DNA of 64,000 nucleotides, from NCBI RefSeq assembly GCF_041916735.1, contig NZ_JAYRYY010000001.1; one strand, written 5' to 3'. Made by a program: the position numbers and the translations under genes. Shown piece by piece: positions 1 through 8,657 of the stretch (the stretch's first letter is position 1; every line of letters starts with the position of its first letter). The notes under the pieces are model-generated. The model saw only the letters and a list, made by a program, of their open reading frames with translations. It had not been told where the DNA came from and did not search any database. This stretch comes from Zoogloea sp016790385 (GTDB lineage Bacteria; Pseudomonadota; Gammaproteobacteria; Burkholderiales; Rhodocyclaceae).

Positions 1-581
1 AGGCTGTCAAACTGATCAATCTCGATAACCATCACCGAGAGATCACCGTGGCGCCGTTGGGCCAGGGAGAGCTCCTGGGCGGCGTGATGGTGGAGATAGG
101 AGGGAGTCGCCAACCCGGAAGCGGGATCCGTGGCACTCGCGGTGGCAAGGGCTGCCCTGCTCTCTTCCAGATCCCGCTGGGTTCGCGCAAGCTGGGTCAA
201 GGCCTCAAGGCGGGCCAAAAGCTCAACGTTTCCGATGCTCTTGGAAATGAAGTCCGTGGCCCCGGCACTCTTCGCCTTGACGCGGACGTCCGGCTCGTCG
301 TCGCCGGAGATGACTACCACGGGAAGGGTGTTGATGCGCGAGATGCGGCTTTTACGGATACGCTCGAGCAAACCATATCCATCCAGGCGAGGCATGCCGA
401 TATCGGTAATCACCGCCTGGATGGTGGGGTCCACCATTAGCGTCTGCCAACCGGCCTCACCATCAGCCTCTTCCCGAACTTCGAAGCGGTCGCGCACATG
501 TCGAATGATGGATGCACGCACCATCCGTGAATCATCGATGATCAGCACCCTTGGCAGGGTCTGATCGCTTTGGTCGGTCAT
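1..581 (-). CDS. Response regulator with REC and (partial) GGDEF domain, cut by window start
   Basis: Reading the minus strand from the ATG at 581 gives an open frame to the window edge. The product starts MTDQSDQTLPRVLIIDDSR and has a receiver domain: acidic pair in LIIDDS, phospho-acceptor Asp in VITDIGMPRLDG, and the conserved Lys in DFISKS. A linker is followed by ATDPASGLATPPYL, which corresponds to the start of a GGDEF domain (family form: DPLTGLxNRRxL). The GG(D/E)EF signature itself would lie outside the window, so diguanylate cyclase activity cannot be confirmed. The linker motif is degenerate (TPP in place of NRR), which may mean a divergent or inactive domain. It is the leftmost gene of a minus-strand pair, with an AcuI-type reductase ending 23 bases upstream of its start. 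Confidence 0.85.
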   Translation of the reverse strand, partial: MTDQSDQTLPRVLIIDDSRMVRASIIRHVRDRFEVREEADGEAGWQTLMVDPTIQAVITDIGMPRLDGYGLLERIRKSRISRINTLPVVVISGDDEPDVRVKAKSAGATDFISKSIGNVELLARLEALTQLARTQRDLEESRAALATASATDPASGLATPSYLHHHAAQELSLAQRRHGDLSVMVIEIDQFDS

Positions 582-604
582 GCTCAACTCGCCTCGAAGG
601 AACT

Positions 605-1612
605 TCAGCCCTTAACGGCAATCACCGTTCGTCCCTTGACCCGACCGGCGATGAAGTCGTCGAACACCCCCGGCAATTCGGAAAAAGGCACGGTACGGGT
701 CATCTGCGTGAGGTGACGAGGTTTGAGATCGGTGGCAAGACGCTCCCAAACCCGGGTGCGCGTCGGAAAACCCATATAGCCGGAATCAATCCCAAGCAAA
801 CTGACACCGCGCAGGATGAACGGGAAAACGGTGGTCGGCAGACTGATGCTTTGGGCGTTACCGATACTGGCCACTGTACCGGCCTGTTTCATCGTCGAAA
901 GCACCCAGGCAAGGATGTCTCCACCCACATTGTCCACTGCACCAGCCCACAGGCCCGCATCCAGAGGCCGTGTCTTTGCTGGATCGATGGTATCCCGCAA
1001 GCGAATCTCGGCAGCGCCAAGACTTTTCAGATAAGACTCTTCCTGGGGTTTCCCGGTCAGTGCCACCACGTGGTAGCCAAGCCCCGCCAGCATGTCGATG
1101 GCGAGTCCACCGACCCCGCCGCTGGCACCGGTGACGATCACCGGCCCATTTCCGGGACAGAGGCCGTTGTCTTCCATGCGGACAACACCCAGCGCTGCGG
1201 TGAACCCCGCCGTGCCGAGGGCCATCGCATCAAAAAGGGAAAGGCCGCCAGGCAGGGGTACGACCCAGCCCGCAGGGATCCGCGCATACTCGGCATAGCC
1301 TCCGTGATGTGCCACACCGATATCGAAACTGGTGGCGATGACTTCATCACCCGCCTTGAAGCGGGGGTCGGCACTTTCCACCACCGTACCCGAAAGATCG
1401 ATGCCCCCAACACAGGGAAAGCGTCGAATGATCTTGCCGGCTCCCGTCGCTGCCAGCGCGTCCTTGTAATTCACACTTGAATAGGCCACCTTGATAAGAA
1501 CCTCTCCGGCATCGAGAGCATCGACGGAAAATGTCTCCATGGCGGAAGAAACCTTGCGGTTTTCATCCTGGCGAATCACAAAAGCCTTGAAGGGGGCAAC
1601 GACGCTGGACAT
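605..1612 (-). CDS. acuI: AcuI/YhdH-family NADPH-dependent acrylyl-CoA reductase (MDR oxidoreductase)
   Basis: 335 aa, the usual length of the YhdH/AcuI group of medium-chain dehydrogenases/reductases. The GroES-like N-terminal half contains YSSVNYKDALAATG and GGIDLSGTV, typical of the group. The Rossmann half contains the nucleotide-binding GASGGVGGLAIDML. The zinc-binding cysteines of classical alcohol dehydrogenases are absent, as expected. Characterised members reduce acryloyl-CoA to propionyl-CoA with NADPH in the cytosol; that this gene does so is inferred from family membership. ATG start at 1612. It is divergent from the HDOD gene at 1774, with a 161-base region between them that must hold both promoters. 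Confidence 0.85.
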   Translation of the reverse strand: MSSVVAPFKAFVIRQDENRKVSSAMETFSVDALDAGEVLIKVAYSSVNYKDALAATGAGKIIRRFPCVGGIDLSGTVVESADPRFKAGDEVIATSFDIGVAHHGGYAEYARIPAGWVVPLPGGLSLFDAMALGTAGFTAALGVVRMEDNGLCPGNGPVIVTGASGGVGGLAIDMLAGLGYHVVALTGKPQEESYLKSLGAAEIRLRDTIDPAKTRPLDAGLWAGAVDNVGGDILAWVLSTMKQAGTVASIGNAQSISLPTTVFPFILRGVSLLGIDSGYMGFPTRTRVWERLATDLKPRHLTQMTRTVPFSELPGVFDDFIAGRVKGRTVIAVKG

Positions 1613-1773
1613 GCTTTTCTCCTCTTGATTAGGCGCCAGGGCGGCGCTCTGTTGTTTGTCGGCCGATTATAGCCCCGGCACCAGCAAGCGGCCCGCGCCC
1701 GTGACGCGGCGCGACGCCTCAATACCGTGGCATCGCTGCCGTAAATGAAGTCATCGCCCGCTGGAACAGAATC

Positions 1774-2661
1774 ATGGCCCTGCTTACACAAGCCTTCGAC
1801 TCCATTGACGCTTACGTCGCCTTTTTCGGCAACGAACCCATCCCCGTACTCAAACATACGGTCAAGGAACTCCAGACGATGCGGGAACAGGAGGAAAGCA
1901 TCAACGGGCGTACCGTCGCAGCGCTGGTGTTGAGTGATCCGATGATGACCCTGAAGGTTCTGATCCACATGGAAGCCCACCGCAAGGCCCGCCAGAACCA
2001 CGATATCACCACCATCGAGCGGGCCATCATGATGATGGGGATCTCCCCCTTTCTGCGCGAATTCTCCGATCTACCTACGCTGGAGAAGCAGATTGAGGCC
2101 CATCCGAGGGCCCTTGTCGGCGTCCTTAAGGTCATTGCCCGAGCACGGCGTGCAGCGCGTTATGCTCGGGACTGGGCAATACTCCGACATGATCTGGATG
2201 TGGACGAAATCACCGTTGCAGCCCTATTGGTCGAGGTCATCGAGATACTTTGCTGGAGCTTCGCCCCCAGCCTTACCCTTCAGGTCTACGAAACCCAGCG
2301 CCTTGATCGAAACCTGCGCTCAAGTGTCGCCCAGCGGGCAGTATTCAATTTCTCTGCACGGGACCTGCAACTTGCGCTGGTACGCCAATGGCATCTTCCC
2401 GAGCTGCTGATCACAATGATGGACGAGCGGCAGATTCACAATCCCCGCGTCCGAACAGTGCAACTGGCCAACAGTCTGGCGCGACACACCGCCCAGGGAT
2501 GGGATAACGCGGCGATTCCCGACGATCTCGCCGCCATTGAGGCCCTCCTCCACATTGGTCGGGAGAGCCTGCTTCATCGTCTTTCAGTACCCCATGAAGC
2601 CATGGAATATCTTCTCCAGGCCGGCGGACGACCGGAAGGTGCGCTTCCGCCCGTCGTCTGA
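1774..2661 (+). CDS. HDOD domain signalling protein
   Basis: 295 aa, soluble, no signal peptide. The first two thirds resemble an HDOD domain: helical, with SDPMMTLKVL near residue 50 and TTIERAIMMMGISPFL near residue 80, the segment that in HDOD proteins follows the early helices. No catalytic HD pair of a true phosphohydrolase is visible, which is normal for HDOD. Members are non-catalytic signalling adaptors, often linked to c-di-GMP or two-component signalling. The nearby REC-GGDEF gene fits that setting but does not prove a link. The ATG at 1774 is the best start. The gene converges with uup, with only 8 bases between the stops. Confidence 0.75.
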   Translation: MALLTQAFDSIDAYVAFFGNEPIPVLKHTVKELQTMREQEESINGRTVAALVLSDPMMTLKVLIHMEAHRKARQNHDITTIERAIMMMGISPFLREFSDLPTLEKQIEAHPRALVGVLKVIARARRAARYARDWAILRHDLDVDEITVAALLVEVIEILCWSFAPSLTLQVYETQRLDRNLRSSVAQRAVFNFSARDLQLALVRQWHLPELLITMMDERQIHNPRVRTVQLANSLARHTAQGWDNAAIPDDLAAIEALLHIGRESLLHRLSVPHEAMEYLLQAGGRPEGALPPVV

Positions 2662-2669
2662 AGCCTTGC

Positions 2670-4583
2670 CTATTTACCGCCAGCCCTCGACTCCAACTCC
2701 TCCCAGCGCTGCATTGCGCGCTCAATCTCGGCCGCGAGAGACTGCAAGCGGCTATTCAATGCGGGAAGCTCATCGGCACTATCCCGATAGGTCGCGGGAT
2801 CATTCAGACGCGCCTGGATTCGCTCCTGCTCGGTCTCCAGCCCTGCAATGCAATCGGGCAGGCCTTCCAGTTCCCGCTGTTCCTTCCAGCTGAGCTTGAC
2901 GGGCTTTGCAGCCCCCCCGACAGGAGCGACGCTCTCCACTTTCACCTGCGATGCTTTGGGCACAACGGTGCTTCCGACCACCGAGCCGGCTTTACGCGCC
3001 CTTAGCCAGTCATCGTAGCCCCCGGCATATTCCTTCCAGCGCCCGTCCCCCTCGGCTGCAATCACCTGGGTAACCACATTGTCGAGAAACGCCCGATCAT
3101 GACTGACCAGAAACACGGTTCCGTCATACTGGGCCAGCAGATCCTCCAGCAGGTCAAGCGTCTCGATGTCCAGATCATTGGTCGGCTCGTCGAGGACAAG
3201 CACGTTCGCCGGCCGCGCAAACAGCCGCGCCAGCAGAAGTCGATTACGCTCCCCACCGGACAACGACTTGACCGGCGAGCGCGCCCGCTGTGGAGAAAAA
3301 AGGAAATCCCCCAGATAGCCGATGATGTGCGTACGGTGTCCGGCAATCTCCACGTAATCCGATCCCGGGCTGATGACTTCCGTCAATGGGGCTTCAGGGT
3401 CCAACTGGGCTCGCAGCTGATCAAAGTAGGCGACCGTCTGGCGGGTACCGCGACGGATGCGCCCTTCGTCAGGCTCCAGCTCACCCAGGATCAACTTGAG
3501 CAGGGTCGTCTTGCCCGCACCATTCGGACCGATCAAGCCTATGCGGTCGCCACGCAGGATGCGGGTGGAGAAATCGCGCACGATCGGGCGGGCACCAAAG
3601 GACTTTCCCACCTGCTCCAGTTCGGCCACCATCTGCCCGCTTCCCTCACCCCGGTCCAAAGCCAGCTTGACATTGCCAAAGCGATCGCGGCGTGCACTGC
3701 GTTCCCGACGCAGAGCCTCGAGACGCCGTACCCGTCCCTCATTGCGCGTGCGTCGCGCTTCCACACCTTTGCGGATCCAGACTTCTTCCTGGGCAAGCAG
3801 CTTGTCAAACCGGGCATTGGCCTTTTCCTCGGCCTCCAGCTGTTCGGCCTTGCGCGTCAGGTACTCCGAGAATCGTCCGGGGAAGCTGGTCAGCGCACCG
3901 CGATCAAGCTCCACGATGCGCGTCGCCACGTTGTCTAGAAAAACCCTGTCATGGGTGATCACCACCACCGCACCCGGAAAATCGCGAATCAGCTCTTCCA
4001 GCCACAGGATACCGTCAATATCCAGGTGGTTTGTCGGCTCATCAAGCAACAGCATCTCGGGCTCGCCCACCAAAGCGCGTGCCAGTGCAACGCGCTTTAT
4101 CCCGCCACCGGAAAGGCTGCCCACCTCCGCTTCACCCGATAGACGCAATTGGGCCAGAACCTGCTCAACCCGCTGTTCAAGACGCCAGGCCTGGGCATCC
4201 TCAACACGGTGCTGCACTTCTTCCAGGCGCGCGAGCGCCGCGGCGCTGCCGTTTTCGGCGACTGCCAGCATCGCAGCGTGGTAGTCCACAAGCAGCCTCG
4301 CCACATCGCCAAGACCGTCGGCCACGGTTTCAAAGACACTCCGCGCCAAAGGGAAATCAGCCTCTTGCGGCACATAAGCCACCCGAGCCCCGGGCTGGCG
4401 CCACAAACGCCCGTCATCCAGCAAGGCCTGGCCCGCCAGCGCTTTCAACAAACTGGATTTTCCGCTGCCGTTTCGACCGATCAGGGCCACACGCTCTCCC
4501 GGATCAAGCTGAAACGCCGCTTTGTCGAGCAGGGCTACGTGTCCAAAGGCAAGGCAGGCATCGTCGAGGGTGATGAGAGGCAT
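2670..4583 (-). CDS. uup: ABC-F family ATPase Uup
   Basis: 637 aa from the ATG at 4583, which gives the canonical N-terminus MPLITLDDACLAFG; an in-frame upstream start at 4649 would add 22 atypical residues. Two ABC domains are in tandem: Walker A GRNGSGKSS near residue 36, signature LSGGGIKRVALARAL, Walker B LLLDEPTNHLD; then Walker A GPNGAGKTT, signature LSGGERNRLLLARLF, Walker B LVLDEPTNDLD. The inter-domain linker is charged and the C-terminus is a basic/acidic coiled coil, the Uup hallmark that separates it from EttA and YheS. There are no membrane segments. ABC-F proteins act on ribosomes; E. coli Uup also affects precise excision of transposons and ribosome assembly. Confidence 0.93.
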   Translation of the reverse strand: MPLITLDDACLAFGHVALLDKAAFQLDPGERVALIGRNGSGKSSLLKALAGQALLDDGRLWRQPGARVAYVPQEADFPLARSVFETVADGLGDVARLLVDYHAAMLAVAENGSAAALARLEEVQHRVEDAQAWRLEQRVEQVLAQLRLSGEAEVGSLSGGGIKRVALARALVGEPEMLLLDEPTNHLDIDGILWLEELIRDFPGAVVVITHDRVFLDNVATRIVELDRGALTSFPGRFSEYLTRKAEQLEAEEKANARFDKLLAQEEVWIRKGVEARRTRNEGRVRRLEALRRERSARRDRFGNVKLALDRGEGSGQMVAELEQVGKSFGARPIVRDFSTRILRGDRIGLIGPNGAGKTTLLKLILGELEPDEGRIRRGTRQTVAYFDQLRAQLDPEAPLTEVISPGSDYVEIAGHRTHIIGYLGDFLFSPQRARSPVKSLSGGERNRLLLARLFARPANVLVLDEPTNDLDIETLDLLEDLLAQYDGTVFLVSHDRAFLDNVVTQVIAAEGDGRWKEYAGGYDDWLRARKAGSVVGSTVVPKASQVKVESVAPVGGAAKPVKLSWKEQRELEGLPDCIAGLETEQERIQARLNDPATYRDSADELPALNSRLQSLAAEIERAMQRWEELESRAGGK

Positions 4584-4791
4584 GGGCGGTATCAGGCAGA
4601 GCGGAAAGCACGCGATTCTACTCCGCCCCACCACCGCCTCTGAAGCCACGGTTCAGAGCGCGCCAGTAAATGGCGAGATTTCAGGAGACGCCAGAAAAAG
4701 GGACACGCGGCACATCAAATTGCGACTGCACCCATGGCTCGACTGGCAAAGGGCTCACGAATGACTTGACTTGGTGAGAGCACATCTGTCT

Positions 4792-4810
4792 AATACGAAT
4801 TGTTCTCATT
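4792..4810. promoter_or_regulatory. Probable Fur box upstream of hemP
   Basis: The 19 bases AATACGAATTGTTCTCATT form an imperfect inverted repeat; six of nine half-site positions match around the central base. It resembles the AATGxGAATxxTTxxCATT-like Fur operators of proteobacterial iron genes. It lies 16 bases before the hemP GTG and two genes tied to iron follow (hemP, bfd). Binding by Fur is an inference. Confidence 0.65.
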
Positions 4811-4825
4811 ACTCTTAGCATTGAC

Positions 4826-5017
4826 GTGAACAACCCCCCTTCCCCTGTGAGTCCATTGAGGCGCGACCCGGACCCTGTGCAAAATCAGGAGCGTGTCGAG
4901 ACTCCGATCTGCAGTAAGGATTTGTTCAACAACCGGACCTGCGTGTACATTGAGCACGAAGGCATGCTTTATGCTCTTCGGACCACACGCGCAGGAAAAT
5001 TGATTTTGACAAAGTGA
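4826..5017 (+). CDS. hemP: Hemin uptake protein HemP
   Basis: 63 aa. The C-terminal half has the HemP family pattern: a SKDLF-like segment, then YIEHEGMLYALRTTRAGKL and the family ending LILTK. The N-terminal 25 residues are low-complexity and Pro-rich, as usual. No ATG suits the frame; GTG at 4826 is taken (TTG at 4823 is in a different frame). HemP proteins are small regulators or accessory factors of heme uptake; in some betaproteobacteria HemP activates the heme receptor gene. No heme receptor or transporter lies beside it here. It sits directly behind a probable Fur box and 87 bases before bfd. Confidence 0.88.
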   Translation: MNNPPSPVSPLRRDPDPVQNQERVETPICSKDLFNNRTCVYIEHEGMLYALRTTRAGKLILTK

Positions 5018-5104
5018 CAGACATGGCCAAAACCCGGATCTGCAAGGGCCCGACGGGGCACGCCGGCGACCGTTTGTTCATCGTTGTTTGAAGGAAACAC
5101 GACA

Positions 5105-5335
5105 ATGTACGTTTGTGTCTGCCGAGCTGTCACCGAAAAGCACATCGAATCTGCGGTCAGCGCAGGCGCCCGGCGTCTGCGTGATCTACGCACACAGTTG
5201 GGCGTTACCGAAGAATGCGGACGCTGCGCGAAGTGTGCGAAGCAGTGCCTGGATGACGCAGTCGGGCAGCAGTGCTCCTCCGATACCCACCCCACCTGTG
5301 GCCCGGTTTCATTCCGTCTTCAGGAAGCTGCCTGA
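5105..5335 (+). CDS. bfd: Bacterioferritin-associated ferredoxin, (2Fe-2S)-binding
   Basis: 76 aa. The N-terminal MYVCVCRAVTE and the later CGRCAKCAK supply the cysteines that bind the [2Fe-2S] cluster in Bfd (C-x-C and C-x2-C pattern). ATG at 5105 with ribosome-binding AAGGA at 5091-5095; an upstream in-frame TTG at 5084 would put that site inside the gene. Bfd delivers electrons to bacterioferritin for release of stored iron and is normally induced by iron limitation. The Fur box in front of hemP could control both genes as a two-gene iron unit. Confidence 0.92.
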   Translation: MYVCVCRAVTEKHIESAVSAGARRLRDLRTQLGVTEECGRCAKCAKQCLDDAVGQQCSSDTHPTCGPVSFRLQEAA

Positions 5336-5747
5336 AACAAGCACGCTCGGTTCGGATTTCCTCAGTTCGGGTTGCTATTAGGAAGAGGCAGGAGCGATCA
5401 GTCAGTTCGTCCAGGCGATCCCTTCCCAAGCAAACCGCAGGCCGGTTTGCACTGGGCGGTTTGAGCACTTGAGGTCATGAGAGCTTGACCTGCCACTGTC
5501 GACCAAGCTCTTCAGATCCGCATCAGCCACCCCTCGGCAAGGGTTTCGCACGCGGCGCGGCGCTTGAGGATGGCATCATTCGCTCACGCTCATGCGCTTA
5601 CACCTTCCTTCATTCGCTGCGATCGAGCTGGGGCGAGAGCGACCCCGAAGAAGAGCGCCCATGCTGGGCTCACCACAAACAAAAGCCCTTCCTCTTGAAG
5701 AGGAAGGGCTCGCACACCATCGACACCCGCCATCGCGGGGATGACAA
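5336..5747. other. 412-base gene-free stretch between bfd and a convergent unknown gene
   Basis: No frame here has a recognisable product or a good ribosome-binding site. A short inverted repeat (CAAACCG 5431-5437 / CGGTTTG 5443-5449) lies about 95 bases after bfd and has no T-run, so it is at best a weak terminator. The strong hairpin at 5684-5710 is listed separately. The rest shows nothing I can interpret. Confidence 0.6.
5684..5710 (-). terminator. Rho-independent terminator (minus strand) of the 94-aa gene
   Basis: A perfect 12-base stem, AGCCCTTCCTCT / AGAGGAAGGGCT, with a three-base loop. Read on the minus strand it is followed by TTTTGTTTG. It lies 38 bases beyond the stop of the minus-strand gene at 5748-6032 and on that strand has the T-tract expected of an intrinsic terminator. 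On the plus strand there is no T-run, so it would stop bfd transcripts less well. Confidence 0.8.
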
Positions 5748-6032
5748 TCAACGATCAGCGGTCAGCTGGGCAATGAACGCTGCTTCCTTCTCAGCCGGAA
5801 AGGCATGCTCAGCCAGTACGCGCTGCACTGCACGGGGATCACTGCCCTTGCCTTCAACCGTAAACTCGATACCGATCGTGCGGCCGTTTGCGGCAAGGGT
5901 CATGAAGGCACTGCGCCAGCGCTGGGATTCGGCCAGGCGCTCCCGAACTTCGACTTCATTGCGGATCACGACGCCCGCTGCCTTGAGTGAATCCAGAAAC
6001 TCTGCGTAGGACTCGTTGCAATAACTGCCCAT
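5748..6032 (-). CDS. Small conserved-looking hypothetical protein, 94 aa
   Basis: Not recognised. Soluble, no signal peptide or membrane segment. The N-terminal half is charged and helical (YAEFLDSLKAAGVVIRNEVEVRERL); the middle has TLAANGRTIGIEFTVEGKG, likely beta strands; the end is Ala/Glu-rich. Support for it being real: an independent ATG, a reading frame with betaproteobacterial codon use, and a dedicated terminator at 5684-5710. The gap of 189 bases to the upstream carboxypeptidase gene suggests its own promoter. No function can be given. Confidence 0.65.
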   Translation of the reverse strand: MGSYCNESYAEFLDSLKAAGVVIRNEVEVRERLAESQRWRSAFMTLAANGRTIGIEFTVEGKGSDPRAVQRVLAEHAFPAEKEAAFIAQLTADR

Positions 6033-6221
6033 CGACTTCTCCTGTTAAAACCGGCGATTTCGCGCCTGTGTGTCCTTAACGCCTGGCTCAACCGGCGGGA
6101 TGACACGATTTCAAACTTTTTTTATACACACCGCACGAAGGACATGATCCGCCCCTTTAAGAACGGATGTGTCCAGTAACGGAACAGGGAAGCGCTTCTT
6201 GAATGACTTGCGCGGCGCGAC

Positions 6222-7364
6222 TCAGTCCGAAAGGTGACCGAGGATGGGATTGAGCATGGCCTCACCGAGCCGCTTGCTGCGCTCGCCGCTCCAGCCGACG
6301 ATGCCGTCGGGTAGGTTGGCGTTGTCTTTGAACGGCATTTCGAGGGTCAAGGATACGCAGCCGAAACGATAGGCGACCCACTTGGAGGCAAGGGTCAGCA
6401 GTTCATCCCGGAACCGGCCGGCAAGATAGCCGTGTTCAGTCTGAAAATCCGGGCTTGCCGATCGTAAGGCCTCGACGAATCGAGACTGCCGTAAGCGCTG
6501 CGCATCGGAAAAGCCCGGCACCTCCTCGGCGGTCGAAAAGAACACGTAGGGAAGCGCCTCGTCGCCATGAATGTCGAGAAATAGCTCGACCCCGGTTTCT
6601 TCCATGGCCTGTCTGACCAAGAGCACCTCCGGGCTGCGTTCGGGACTGGGAGCATTCCATTCGCGGTTGAGGTTGGCACCGGAAGCATTGGTGCGCAGAT
6701 TGCCGCGACTCGCACCATCCGGGTTCATGTTGGGAACGACATAAAGCACAGCCTTTTCGCGGATGCGCCGAGCCACCGGGTCCGTACCATCGAGCAGACG
6801 CTCGAGGAGCCCTTCGACGAACCACTCTGCCATGCTCTCCCCCGGGTGCTGGCGGGCAATGATCCAGACCGGCAGCTTGTCCGGCGCAGGGCGGCCAACG
6901 GTGACGAGATCGAGATCACGCCCCTCCACCGTTGCGCCCAGATTGCTCACCGATGCAAAAGGAGACATCTCCACGCGCCCCAGCAGATCCAGGTGACGCT
7001 CCTGGGAATAGGGTTCGAAATACGCGAAGTAGATGCTGTTGCGCTCGGGCGTATGTTCAACAATCAGCTGGCCGTTGTCGTAGCGGGTGGCGCGGATTCG
7101 GAACCAGTTGCGGCGATCATACGAGGCCATGCAGCGATAATCGGGCCAACCGTCAGGATAAGCCGCCGCGGCCGCGTTTTCGAAGACAAGGCGCACGGCC
7201 TGGCCGGCTGCGCCATGCAGCCGGAAATGGAACCACTGGCGAAACGGCGCTTCTCCGGCGACACCCTGGTCGGCCCGTAGACGCAGGCGAATGTCGTCAG
7301 GCCGCTCCAGGGAAAGCACCTCAATGGCGCCGGAATCGAAATTGCTGCTGATACGAAGTTTCAT
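6222..7364 (-). CDS. M14-family zinc carboxypeptidase (cytosolic carboxypeptidase-like)
   Basis: 380 aa, no signal peptide. The N-terminal ~130 residues are the beta-sandwich domain found before the catalytic domain in cytosolic-carboxypeptidase-like (M14B) proteins. The catalytic domain has zinc ligands H173 and E176 in RQHPGES, substrate-binding N233/R234 in NLNREW, third zinc ligand H266 in DIHGDE, and the general base E342 in LEMPFKDN. All key residues are present, so an active peptidase is expected. Bacterial substrates are unknown; eukaryotic relatives remove glutamates from tubulin tails. It is the last gene of a tight minus-strand run starting at relA; only 12 bases separate it from the DUF445 gene. 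Confidence 0.88.
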   Translation of the reverse strand: MKLRISSNFDSGAIEVLSLERPDDIRLRLRADQGVAGEAPFRQWFHFRLHGAAGQAVRLVFENAAAAAYPDGWPDYRCMASYDRRNWFRIRATRYDNGQLIVEHTPERNSIYFAYFEPYSQERHLDLLGRVEMSPFASVSNLGATVEGRDLDLVTVGRPAPDKLPVWIIARQHPGESMAEWFVEGLLERLLDGTDPVARRIREKAVLYVVPNMNPDGASRGNLRTNASGANLNREWNAPSPERSPEVLLVRQAMEETGVELFLDIHGDEALPYVFFSTAEEVPGFSDAQRLRQSRFVEALRSASPDFQTEHGYLAGRFRDELLTLASKWVAYRFGCVSLTLEMPFKDNANLPDGIVGWSGERSKRLGEAMLNPILGHLSD

Positions 7365-7376
7365 GATTGAGTCATC

Positions 7377-8645
7377 TCAGACGACGAACTGGTTCAGGGC
7401 GTGGAGAGCAAGGCCGATCAGCCCTCCGACAAAGGTTCCGTTAAGGCGGATGAACTGAAGGTCACGACCGACGCTGACCTCGATCTCCCGCACCAGGTCC
7501 TCGTCATTCCATGCCTTCACTGTCGATGCAATGTGCCCGGCCAAACCGTCGCGGAGTTCCGGCGCCAGCGCTTCCACCGTGCGCGCCAGGTGCTCATTGA
7601 ACGACTCGCGGAGCATTACGTTGTCGGCAAAACTGGCGCCCAGGGCAACGATGGCAGATGCCAGACGTCTCCGCAGACGGGAGTCGGCGCGCTGCATGTC
7701 GCGGCTCATCCAAGCCCGCACGTCGTCCCACAAATCCCTGAGATATACGCCCACCGCGGGATGAGCCAGAAACTCTCGCTTGGCGCGATCCACCCGGGCG
7801 CGAAATGCATCATCGTGGGCAAGGCGCCCTATGTAAGCAGCAATCAACTCGTCAAAGGCCTGGCGACGGGGATGGGTGGGGTCCTGGGCGATCTCCTGAA
7901 GCAAGCCATGTACGCCGGAGAGGATGCCGGCCGACACCCGCTCCCCCAACTCTGTCGGGTTGATCCCGACCAAGCCCAGCGTAGCGACAACCTTCGGATA
8001 CTCCCGCCCCGCCACGTCCACAATCATGCCGGCAAAACCCTGGCGCACATCAGGCTCGTCAAGCCACTGGGATACTCTCCGCAGACCTTCGTCGAGCAGG
8101 GCCTGGTGGCGCCCGTGTTCTGTCATCGCGTCCAGCAGGCGCCCCAATCCATCCGCGATGTCGAGGCCGCTGGCACGCCGCCGAACCGCGTGGAGAAACA
8201 GCCTGCGCACCCGCGGATCGTCCATGAAATCCACCGATTGAGCGAATACAACCAACAGCCGCCCGGCCAGCAGATCGGCGTTGAGCGGTTGACGCAACCA
8301 CGCTGCCAAACGGTCCGCAGGCGCCGCAGCACGCAGCCGGGCCACCAGGGACGCGGTGTCCAGGAAACGTTCGCGAATGAACTCAGCCAGGTTTTCAGCG
8401 AGGCGCGCCTTGTTACGCGGCAATATCGCCGTATGCGGAATGGGGAGCCCAAGAGGGTGACGAAACAGCGCAACCACAGCGAACCAGTCGGCCAACGCAC
8501 CAATCAGCGCCGCCTCGGCAAAGGCGCCGATCCAGCTCCAGCCCTGGCTGCGGGCCAGCACGAGAAGTACTGCCACGGCCACCAGCGCGGAAGTGGCCGT
8601 CGCCTTCATACGGGCGAGACTGCGCATCTTGTCGGGAGCTGCCAC
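7377..8645 (-). CDS. DUF445 (YjiN-type) inner-membrane-associated protein
   Basis: 422 aa. A short hydrophobic N-terminal segment (ALVAVAVLLVLARS) is followed by GAFAEAALIGALADWFAVVALFRHPLG, the diagnostic start of DUF445, and a long helical body. The C-terminus VGGLIGLALHALNQFVV is again hydrophobic, as in the family, so both ends are probably membrane-anchored. Function of the family is unknown. GTG at 8645 is taken as the start because AAGG lies ten bases before it; ATG at 8627 is an alternative without such a site. Twelve bases separate it from yaaA upstream. Confidence 0.87.
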   Translation of the reverse strand: MAAPDKMRSLARMKATATSALVAVAVLLVLARSQGWSWIGAFAEAALIGALADWFAVVALFRHPLGLPIPHTAILPRNKARLAENLAEFIRERFLDTASLVARLRAAAPADRLAAWLRQPLNADLLAGRLLVVFAQSVDFMDDPRVRRLFLHAVRRRASGLDIADGLGRLLDAMTEHGRHQALLDEGLRRVSQWLDEPDVRQGFAGMIVDVAGREYPKVVATLGLVGINPTELGERVSAGILSGVHGLLQEIAQDPTHPRRQAFDELIAAYIGRLAHDDAFRARVDRAKREFLAHPAVGVYLRDLWDDVRAWMSRDMQRADSRLRRRLASAIVALGASFADNVMLRESFNEHLARTVEALAPELRDGLAGHIASTVKAWNDEDLVREIEVSVGRDLQFIRLNGTFVGGLIGLALHALNQFVV

Positions 8646-8657
8646 GGGGGATCGGCC

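Noticed and set aside
5431..5449. Inverted repeat CAAACCG/CGGTTTG as a terminator for bfd
   Set aside because: Seven-base stem with no T-run and about 95 bases from the stop; kept only as a note in the gap entry.
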